In this document: positions 1 through 5,461 of the stretch, in pieces
How positions within the stretch are numbered: position 1 is the stretch's first letter
Layout of the letters: each line of letters starts with the position of its first letter
NCBI GenBank assembly: GCA_003520285.1
Contig: DOVB01000214.1
Location: forward strand, 1 to 9,889
Direction: 5' to 3'
DNA: 9,889 bases
Origin: Halieaceae bacterium
GTDB lineage: Bacteria; Pseudomonadota; Gammaproteobacteria; Pseudomonadales; Halieaceae
Position numbers and translations under genes: made by a program
Notes under the pieces: generated by a model
The model's input: only the letters and a program-made list of their open reading frames with translations
The model's database searches: none
What the model was told of the DNA's origin: nothing

Positions 1-24
1 GATCTACCTCATGCCAACACCTAA
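1..24 (+). CDS. Possible 3' end of an upstream gene (phytoene synthase crtB?), partial
   Basis: Frame 1 reads seven codons (DLPHANT) and then TAA at 22-24, overlapping the crtY start by 14 bases. All other junctions in the downstream run overlap or nearly abut, so the tail of a preceding gene is expected here. In related retinal clusters the gene before crtY is usually crtB, but seven residues cannot identify a family. The assignment rests only on gene order. Frame 3 is also open until a stop near base 32, so the frame choice is uncertain. Confidence 0.25.
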   Translation, partial: DLPHANT

Positions 25-1129
25 CAGCATACTGATCATAGGAGCAGGCATCGCCGGGCTCACCATCGTAGAGCGGATCATGCGTAATCAACAGAGCCTA
101 GCCGTCACGATCGTGGGGGCCACCGACGAACGATCACAACGCGTGAGTTTTTGGCGCGATCGAAACAGGTCTGCTGCACTGGCTCTCCCGGGCGCTCAAT
201 CGTGGTCAGCATGGAGCTTCAACACCCAAAAATTAGGGTTCAGTCTTCAACGTGGCAAGGCACTGGAGTATGTCTCTTTTGATGCTCGCTCATACAAAGC
301 GCATCTCACTGACAGTCTGCAGCAAGCGGGCGTCAGACATTTCGATGACCTCGTCAAATCAGTACAGAAAACGTCGCAAGGGTTCCATATTGAAACTTCA
401 CAACGGGCGATAGAAGCCGATGTGGTGATCGATACCCGACCTCCCGAGCTTCCCGAAAGCACACTGAAGCAGCAGTTTGTAGGGCGAACACTGACCACCC
501 AATCCCCGCACGCAATAGCGCACCCCGTGCTGATGGATTTCAATATTGCGCCGATTGCGCCAAACGGGATCAGCTTCATTTACGCCCTGCCCTTGTCGGA
601 CACTCGACTCCTGGTTGAGGCCACCACGTTTAGTTACGAAACATTGGCTCAAGAACCCTACGAGAGCGCCATTGATGCTTGGATTCAAGCGCATGTGCCA
701 GCAGTTGAGCTAAACCCTCGTGATGAAGTCGAACACGGCATATTACCGATGGGGCCGGTGACACCCAGACAAACCGAACTCCTGGCTGCCGGCCTCGCAG
801 GAAATGCAGCGAGACATGCTACCGGATATGCCTTCACTGGAATCCTAAGACAGGCTGAGCACTTTGCTGAAGCACTGCGGACAGGCCAAGGTCTAACCAC
901 AATCCAACCCTATTCGGGTCGATCACGCTGGATGGATAGCTTGTTTTTGGATCTGATGCGAGATAACCCTGCGCACTTGATCCAGCTGTTCGAAGCGATG
1001 GCTCATTCGCTATCAGGCGATGACTTCGCCCATTTTTTGAGTGACACTGGCGGCTGGATGCCCTGTCTAAGGACGATAGCCGCTGCCCCAAAACGACCCT
1101 TTTTGGCAGCGCTGTGGAAGAGGCTGTGA
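11..1129 (+). CDS. crtY: Lycopene beta-cyclase (CrtY type), divergent
   Basis: Predicted to cyclise both ends of lycopene to give beta-carotene, as a flavin-dependent membrane-associated enzyme. The 372-residue protein begins with a Rossmann dinucleotide-binding motif, SILIIGAGIAG (residues 6-16). CrtY-family landmarks follow: VVIDTRPP (138-145), QQFVG (154-158), the MDF stretch (175-177), FIYALPLS...LLVEATTFS (189-208, where E203 probably corresponds to the catalytic glutamate of the family's LxE motif), EHGILPM (241-247) and the C-terminal ATGYAF motif (270-275). The segment after the Rossmann fold differs from the usual N-H-T-W-S-F region, reading QRVSFW, so this is a diverged member. ATG at 11 places the nucleotide-binding motif at the expected distance, although no clear ribosome binding site is visible in the 10 bases available. 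Translation may be coupled to the preceding gene. The blh start follows the stop by 2 bases. Confidence 0.88.
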   Translation: MPTPNSILIIGAGIAGLTIVERIMRNQQSLAVTIVGATDERSQRVSFWRDRNRSAALALPGAQSWSAWSFNTQKLGFSLQRGKALEYVSFDARSYKAHLTDSLQQAGVRHFDDLVKSVQKTSQGFHIETSQRAIEADVVIDTRPPELPESTLKQQFVGRTLTTQSPHAIAHPVLMDFNIAPIAPNGISFIYALPLSDTRLLVEATTFSYETLAQEPYESAIDAWIQAHVPAVELNPRDEVEHGILPMGPVTPRQTELLAAGLAGNAARHATGYAFTGILRQAEHFAEALRTGQGLTTIQPYSGRSRWMDSLFLDLMRDNPAHLIQLFEAMAHSLSGDDFAHFLSDTGGWMPCLRTIAAAPKRPFLAALWKRL

Positions 1130-1131
1130 GC

Positions 1132-1935
1132 ATGTTGCCAGACTTATACACGTTGTATCTACCCATTGCCCTGATGACCTTTATTGGCGTTCCTCACGGC
1201 GCACTCGATGGTTATTTGTTGCATTCACACAGTGACTCAAAGCGCGGTACGTTTGCCCTGCTTTTGGCCTATCTCGGCATCGCTCTCGCCTGCGTCTTAT
1301 TTTGGTGGTGGCAGCCAACCCTTGCCCTGCTGAGTTTCCTGTTACTGAGCTTGTATCACTTTGGTCGATCAGACCATCAACAGACTGGCGATTCGGTATC
1401 GCTGACTGCATGGATCGCACACGGCGGTTTGTGGGCATTGTTTCTACCTTGGCAGCAAGCTGATGCGACGGCTGTGCTCTTCCAGGCGCTCAAAACAGAC
1501 CCTGTGATACTCGAGGCATTTCTGGCTCCTGCCACTGCAATCTGGCTGTTGGTGAGTGGTTTGTACTTGTGCCGACAATGGCGCAATAAGGATCAGCAGT
1601 GGCGGGTCTGGGTCATCTCAGCCACCGCGATCGTTTTGCTACCGCCACTGTGGTCTTTGTGCCTCTACTTTTGCCTCTGGCATGCCCGACGACATACTCA
1701 ATGGGTACTCAGATACGCCAAGTCACCGTCAGAAGCTAAGCTTTGGATGCTGAGCATATTCAGCGTAACCCTTGCCATGGGCGCGATCGCTTACTCGGTC
1801 TTGCTGCCAAGCACTGCCATAGAGACACTCACTGCTCGAATATTCTTTATTGGTATTTTCGCTTTAACCGTGCCTCATATGATCTTGATCGATTATTATC
1901 TAGGCCATCTCCATGATCAGCAGCCATCTTTATGA
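1132..1935 (+). CDS. blh: Beta-carotene 15,15'-dioxygenase, Brp/Blh family (retinal formation)
   Basis: An integral membrane iron-dependent dioxygenase that cleaves beta-carotene centrally into two retinals, the chromophore of microbial rhodopsins. From ATG 1132 the protein is 267 residues with many hydrophobic segments. Four histidines sit in conserved contexts: GVPHGALD (H22), LYHFGRSD (H76) and LWHARRH (H184 and H188). This is essentially the spacing of the four iron-ligand histidines reported for the uncultured marine bacterium 66A03 Blh (21, 78, 188, 192). VPHMILIDYYL near the C-terminus is also typical. A GTG at 1114 would add six residues, but ATG 1132 has a good ribosome binding site, GGAAGAGG, at 1116-1123 with an 8-base spacer. 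That site lies inside the last codons of crtY, so the two genes are probably translationally linked. The 3' end overlaps the isomerase gene by ATGA. Confidence 0.93.
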   Translation: MLPDLYTLYLPIALMTFIGVPHGALDGYLLHSHSDSKRGTFALLLAYLGIALACVLFWWWQPTLALLSFLLLSLYHFGRSDHQQTGDSVSLTAWIAHGGLWALFLPWQQADATAVLFQALKTDPVILEAFLAPATAIWLLVSGLYLCRQWRNKDQQWRVWVISATAIVLLPPLWSLCLYFCLWHARRHTQWVLRYAKSPSEAKLWMLSIFSVTLAMGAIAYSVLLPSTAIETLTARIFFIGIFALTVPHMILIDYYLGHLHDQQPSL

Positions 1936-2966
1936 GCGAGTCCATAACCGATCGAAAAAAACAGCACCTTATCATTGCGGCAAGGGATGACGTTCAAATG
2001 GGGCAGAGCGCGGGTCTAGAGACAGTCCGGTTTGAGCCCAGAGCTCTGCCCGAGATTGACTTTGACGAAGTCAGCACGCGCTGCACTTTTTTGGGGAAGA
2101 CCCTAAGCCAACCTCTCATGATTGCTTCGATGAGCGGAGGTACCGAGGAATCCCAGCAGCTCAATGAAAGGCTCGCTCAAGCAGCAGAGCAACATCAGAT
2201 CGCCCTGGCATTGGGGTCAATGCGAATCGCAATCGAGCACACTGCCAAACGCGGCGCCTTTGAATTACGCCAGATCGCGCCAACTATTCCGATTCTCGCG
2301 AATTTGGGAGGTGCGCAATTGAGGGCTCAGCAAGGCCTTGCTAACGCTTTAAAATGTATTGAAATCGCCCAGGCCGACGCCCTTGTAATTCACCTTAACC
2401 CCTTACAAGAAGCGCTTCAGCAGGGCGGAGATACACAGTGGCGCGGGCTCGCAGCCGCATTGAGGCAGCTTGTTGCGGAGAGTCCCGTTCCCGTAGTAGT
2501 GAAAGAAGTCGGACACGGTATCGGGCCCACCACGTTTCGGCAACTGCTCGATCTAGGTGTGCAGTATATTGATCTCGCGGGCTCGGGCGGCACCAGCTGG
2601 GCCGCGATCGAGACGAAGCGGGCCAATACCGTCCATCAAGCTGCTATCGGTGAAGTCTTTCATAACTTTGGGATAACGCTTACCGAAACCTTAACAGCCA
2701 TCGCGAGTACGCCTTCATTACACAGTGACGCTCAGATCATTGCCTCGGGCGGACTGCGCTCAGGACTTGATGTCGCGCGAGCGATCCGATTGGGCGCACA
2801 TATTGGCTCGGCGGCATCACCGTTCTTGAAAGCGGCGCAAACAGGCCAACAAGCACTGAGCGATGTCATCGAACAATGGCACGAGCAGCTCCGTATCACC
2901 TGTTTTATCACTGCCAGTGCTAATCTTGAGGCACTGCGCCGGGCACCACTCATTGAGTCCCTTTAG
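1932..2966 (+). CDS. fni: Type 2 isopentenyl-diphosphate delta-isomerase (FMN-dependent)
   Basis: Interconverts isopentenyl and dimethylallyl diphosphate, the C5 units for carotenoids, using reduced FMN in a TIM-barrel fold. The 344-residue protein has the usual length and landmarks: RKKQHL (8-13), LPEIDFDEV with TFLGK (39-56), ASMSGGT (65-71), LGSMR (94-98), NLGG (124-127), HLNPLQE (154-160, containing the Gln and the Mg-binding Glu of the family), VVKEVGHG (189-196), DLAGSGGTSW (214-223), ASGGLRSGLDVARAIRLGA (271-289). Where many members read GSQ in the FMN-binding loop, this one has GSM, apparently a conservative family variant. Its ATG overlaps the blh stop (ATGA), so translation is probably coupled. 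Type 2 isomerases are a recurring member of marine carotenoid/retinal clusters. The stop is followed directly by the lrgA start codon. Confidence 0.94.
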   Translation: MSESITDRKKQHLIIAARDDVQMGQSAGLETVRFEPRALPEIDFDEVSTRCTFLGKTLSQPLMIASMSGGTEESQQLNERLAQAAEQHQIALALGSMRIAIEHTAKRGAFELRQIAPTIPILANLGGAQLRAQQGLANALKCIEIAQADALVIHLNPLQEALQQGGDTQWRGLAAALRQLVAESPVPVVVKEVGHGIGPTTFRQLLDLGVQYIDLAGSGGTSWAAIETKRANTVHQAAIGEVFHNFGITLTETLTAIASTPSLHSDAQIIASGGLRSGLDVARAIRLGAHIGSAASPFLKAAQTGQQALSDVIEQWHEQLRITCFITASANLEALRRAPLIESL

Positions 2967-3368
2967 ATGGCCCCTTCAAGACTCTCACTCCTTCCTCTTA
3001 ATAAGGCACTGCAGCTGGCAGTAGGTGCCAGCATTTTGTTAGTACTGCGATCTTTGAGTCACTGGATAGTTGACGCTACCACCCTGCCAGTGCCACCGGC
3101 TGCATTGGGCCTGATGATTCTGTTTGCGCTGCTAGTGCTACTGCAGCGGGTCCCCGCTGCACTCGAGACAATCGCGTCTCCACTACTCGGTCATATGAAC
3201 CTATTTTTCATACCTGCAAGCGTGGGCGTTATCGCCCTCGGGGGCGTTCTCGTGGGCGACGGTGCCGGCCTGCTTGTGGCCATGCTAGTGTCCACCGGCG
3301 TCGGGCTCGTGTTCTGCGCCAAGCTACTGGTGAGGCTACGCCGTGTGGATTCTACCGATGGCAGCTGA
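2967..3368 (+). CDS. lrgA: LrgA/CidA family membrane protein
   Basis: A small (133-residue) integral membrane protein of the CidA/LrgA family. It has about four hydrophobic segments, the conserved PVPPAALGLMILF stretch (LrgA-type P-x-x-x-LG motif) and the diagnostic PLLGHMNLFFIPASVGVI stretch in the second half. Family members were first described as holin/antiholin-like proteins in Staphylococcus. Later work links LrgAB-type pairs to transport: B. subtilis PftAB and S. mutans LrgAB move pyruvate, and the plant plastid PLGG1, an LrgA-LrgB fusion, moves glycolate and glycerate. The ATG directly follows the TAG stop of the isomerase gene with no gap, so this is part of the retinal-pathway transcript. 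The 3' end overlaps lrgB by 26 bases. The substrate cannot be read from the sequence. Confidence 0.87.
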   Translation: MAPSRLSLLPLNKALQLAVGASILLVLRSLSHWIVDATTLPVPPAALGLMILFALLVLLQRVPAALETIASPLLGHMNLFFIPASVGVIALGGVLVGDGAGLLVAMLVSTGVGLVFCAKLLVRLRRVDSTDGS

Positions 3369-4056
3369 CCCCGTGTTCACTGGGCTTTGGATCGCAGTCA
3401 CCATTGGGGTCTATAGCCTTATGTTGCGGTTGTATCGGCGCGCGAATTCGTTCTCGCTGATGCACCCGGTCATCACCTCTAGCGCGCTTATAATCGGCCT
3501 ATTAGCTTGGAGTGGCGCCGACTATCCGCTTTATCGAGCGCACACCGAATTACTGCACGACTGCCTTGAACTGGCAACGATCGCGATCGCGATTCCTTTG
3601 TTTCGAGAACGGCATCGACTCAGAGCCCTAGCCATACCCCTGCTCACGAGCCTAAGTGCTGCAACCGCGCTGAATCTCTGCTTGGCTTATGCCATAGGAT
3701 CAAGCTTACAACTGTTACCCGACAGTCTGATCGCTTTACTCTCAAAGTCAGTCACGACGCCAGTCGCCATTGGAATCACCGAGCTGTCGGGCGGCAGTGC
3801 TGCGCTAACTGCTGCGGTTGTCATCACGACGGGTATTATTGGCGCAATGTTCGGCCCACTGTTACTCAGATACTTTCAGATCACCGACCCAGTGGCCAGT
3901 GGCGTTGCAATGGGCACACTGGCTCACGGTGTCGGCACTGCTAGAGCATTCCAAATGTCGCCTGTGAGTGGTGCATTTGCAGGGCTCAGTATGGCCCTCT
4001 GCGCCATCATCACCTCTCTCGTACTCCCCACTATTATCAATCACTTAGGCATCTGA
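3343..4056 (+). CDS. lrgB: LrgB family membrane protein, partner of LrgA
   Basis: A polytopic inner-membrane protein of 237 residues, the usual LrgB length, expected to act with LrgA. Diagnostic stretches are the ATIAIAIPLFRERHRL region (78-93), KSVTTPVAIGITELSGG (135-151), LTAAVVITTGIIGAMFGP (155-172) and GVAMGTLAHGVGTARAF (187-203), with H195 in the conserved A-H-G context. I kept the GTG start at 3343 because GGTGAGG at 3329-3335, inside lrgA, is a good ribosome binding site with a 7-base spacer. ATG 3358 (five residues shorter) lacks one. The 26-base overlap with lrgA implies fixed-ratio, coupled synthesis. This is the last gene of the plus-strand run; ctaA converges on it from the other side. 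The family offers both an antiholin-like and a carboxylate-transport interpretation. Confidence 0.9.
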   Translation: MWILPMAADPVFTGLWIAVTIGVYSLMLRLYRRANSFSLMHPVITSSALIIGLLAWSGADYPLYRAHTELLHDCLELATIAIAIPLFRERHRLRALAIPLLTSLSAATALNLCLAYAIGSSLQLLPDSLIALLSKSVTTPVAIGITELSGGSAALTAAVVITTGIIGAMFGPLLLRYFQITDPVASGVAMGTLAHGVGTARAFQMSPVSGAFAGLSMALCAIITSLVLPTIINHLGI

Positions 4057-4249
4057 TCAGCGCTGTAGTCACATTCGCGTCTAGCGTGACGCTATCTGAT
4101 TATTTTGGATAGACGTCACCTGCCGCCTACGAGCCATACCCAAACAATAGCGACCCATCAGACAGCGCAGCACGCGGTGTGCTCACAGAGGCACAGAACT
4201 CAATAAGCGCTTTAATTCTCGCTGGTGCATAGATCTGAGGAACCGAAGG
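4057..4249. other. Convergent intergenic gap (lrgB / ctaA), no gene seen
   Basis: This gap of 193 bases lies between two converging genes. It contains the inverted repeat at 4086-4119, an overlapping short stem GCGTC-tagcgt-GACGC at 4077-4092, and a second small stem AGCAC-gcggt-GTGCT at 4169-4183. None is followed by a convincing T-run on either strand, so transcription may end by Rho or by these stems without a U-tract. On the minus strand the ctaA frame stays open for about 40 codons after its stop (see findings). I see no RNA gene and no credible protein start. Confidence 0.6.
4086..4119. repeat. Imperfect inverted repeat between convergent genes
   Basis: GTGACG (4086-4091) pairs with CGTCAC (4114-4119) and TATC (4093-4096) with GATA (4108-4111). 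A small 1x2 internal loop separates the two stems, and the 11-base loop is AT-rich. This makes a 10-base-pair stem about 30 bases after the lrgB stop. It could act as a bidirectional transcript end or 3' stabilising hairpin for lrgB, but the lack of a T-run means it is not a textbook intrinsic terminator. Confidence 0.45.
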
Positions 4250-5326
4250 CTAAGCAGGCCCAAGCTGAGCAGGCATCACACTGGCAGTGCGATTAACCGT
4301 CACCGTCTGACGCGACCACGCCAATGAGCGTTCAGCGAAAATCAAGGCTGTAAGTAGCACCGCTGAGCCGCCCTGATGTGCCGCGCCAATAGCCACCGGC
4401 ACATGCAGCAAGAGCGCTGATATCCCCAGCAGAACTTGGACAGTTAAGGCAACTGCCACACACGCCGATGCCAATCGCAATCCCTTACCCCACAGATCAA
4501 CGCACCAATATCCAATCAGGACGATCAAAACATAAGCGAACATTCGATGATTAAACTGCACGGTGGTGATGTCCTCAAAAATGGACTTCCACCACGGCGT
4601 CATGGAATACAAGCCATCGGGAATGAACGAATTACCCATCAAAGGCCAGGTGCTGTATGCAAACCCTGCTCGGGTTCCTGCTACCAAGGCGCCACTCAGA
4701 CACATGATAAATACCAATGCAATCAACGCAATTGGCCAAGGTGCTAAAATCGCAGTCGCGGACTTCTGCACACCGCGGGCCCTCGCGTGCAGCTCAAACG
4801 CCAGCCAAACCAAGCAAGAATACAGAAAGATCGCCAACCCAAGGTGAGAAGCAAGCCGATACTGACTGACCCTCGGATCATCGACTAGCCCGCTTTTTAC
4901 CATAAACCAGCCCAACAGACCCTGACAGCCACCTAGGATCAAAAACAACACCAGTCGACCTTTCACATCACTGGGTATCTGCCCGCGCATCCAGAAAATA
5001 ACCAGAGGTACGAAATACAACATGCCGATGAGGCGACCCAAAACACGGTGTAAGTATTCAAACAGGAATATCGACTTGAATCCCGCCAAATCCATCCCAA
5101 AGTTAATCAGTTGATACTCAGGCGAGGCCTTGTAAATGGTGAATACCCGCATCCACTCAGCCTCGGTAAGGGGCGGTATGATGCCAAGAAGCGGACGCCA
5201 TTCCACCATGGATAAGCCCGAGTGAGTCAGGCGTGTCACCCCCCCGAGGATAATCATTCCAAAGATCACGATGCAGCAGACCGTGAGCCAATTCGCTATT
5301 AGGCGCTCATTGTTGTTTACAATCAC
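4250..5326 (-). CDS. ctaA: Heme A synthase (COX15/CtaA family)
   Basis: An inner-membrane enzyme that oxidises the C8 methyl of heme O to a formyl group, making heme A for aa3-type cytochrome c oxidase. The protein has about eight hydrophobic segments arranged as a repeated four-helix unit. Numbered from the start chosen here, the four heme-ligand histidines are in EYLHR (H93), ASHLG (H161), FNHR (H260) and AAHQ (H317). RLTHSGLSMVEWRP (32-45) is the signature of the COX15-like branch found in mitochondria and proteobacteria. The paired loop cysteines of the Bacillus branch are not apparent. I chose GTG 5326 over GTG 5341 because GAGAGGAA at 5332-5339 is an excellent ribosome binding site 5 bases before it; the longer version adds five residues. 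The gene stands alone here, without oxidase subunits or ctaB beside it. It is divergent from uup and convergent with lrgB. Confidence 0.93.
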   Translation of the reverse strand: MIVNNNERLIANWLTVCCIVIFGMIILGGVTRLTHSGLSMVEWRPLLGIIPPLTEAEWMRVFTIYKASPEYQLINFGMDLAGFKSIFLFEYLHRVLGRLIGMLYFVPLVIFWMRGQIPSDVKGRLVLFLILGGCQGLLGWFMVKSGLVDDPRVSQYRLASHLGLAIFLYSCLVWLAFELHARARGVQKSATAILAPWPIALIALVFIMCLSGALVAGTRAGFAYSTWPLMGNSFIPDGLYSMTPWWKSIFEDITTVQFNHRMFAYVLIVLIGYWCVDLWGKGLRLASACVAVALTVQVLLGISALLLHVPVAIGAAHQGGSAVLLTALIFAERSLAWSRQTVTVNRTASVMPAQLGPA

Positions 5327-5354
5327 AGCAATTCCTCTCACTCATCGGGGTGCA

Positions 5355-5360
5355 ATAGTA
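5355..5360 (-). promoter_or_regulatory. Candidate -10 element for ctaA
   Basis: On the minus strand this reads TACTAT (4 of 6 to TATAAT), about 28 bases before the chosen ctaA start codon. The inverted repeat at 5372-5384 lies where the -35 region would fall. No convincing -35 hexamer is seen at the standard distance, so the call is weak. Confidence 0.22.
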
Positions 5361-5371
5361 GCGGAAAGTTT

Positions 5372-5436
5372 GCTCCAATGGAGCCTTCAGAGGTAAAAAG
5401 CACCTCGAAAAAGGCGCCCTAGGGGCGTAGACTACG
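5372..5436. repeat. Cluster of four small perfect inverted repeats upstream of ctaA and uup
   Basis: Four perfect 5-base-pair stems lie within 65 bases of the divergent gap: GCTCC-aat-GGAGC (5372-5384), GAGGT-aaaaagc-ACCTC (5390-5406), CGCCC-tag-GGGCG (5415-5427) and CGTAG-a-CTACG (5426-5436). The last two share two bases, so as RNA they could not both form fully. The cluster could hold operators for either divergent gene or a structured leader of the ctaA transcript. Confidence 0.5.
5408..5427 (-). terminator. Terminator-like hairpin plus T-run in the ctaA leader direction
   Basis: Read on the minus strand, the stem CGCCC-cta-GGGCG is followed by CC and then five T residues (complement of A5408-5412). 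The shape is that of a short intrinsic terminator pointing toward ctaA. Because it lies upstream of ctaA, it could block antisense transcription arriving from uup, or attenuate a longer ctaA transcript starting beyond it. The 5-base-pair stem is short, so function is uncertain. Confidence 0.35.
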
Positions 5437-5461
5437 GCGTCCATTCCATCCGTGCTGACTT

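Noticed and set aside
398..694. Minus-strand open frame inside crtY
   Set aside because: It lies opposite well-conserved CrtY motifs, and its translation has no recognisable domain and an erratic composition.
834..1166. Minus-strand open frame spanning the crtY/blh junction
   Set aside because: It covers the 3' end of one clear gene and the start of another on the opposite strand; no family features.
2967..4056. LrgAB as a phage holin/lysis or toxin-antitoxin module
   Set aside because: No endolysin, phage or toxin genes are nearby. The pair is embedded in a metabolic run, and family members with transport roles fit better.
4547..4847. Two plus-strand open frames inside ctaA
   Set aside because: They run antisense through the conserved COX15 region with its FNHR histidine and encode nothing recognisable.
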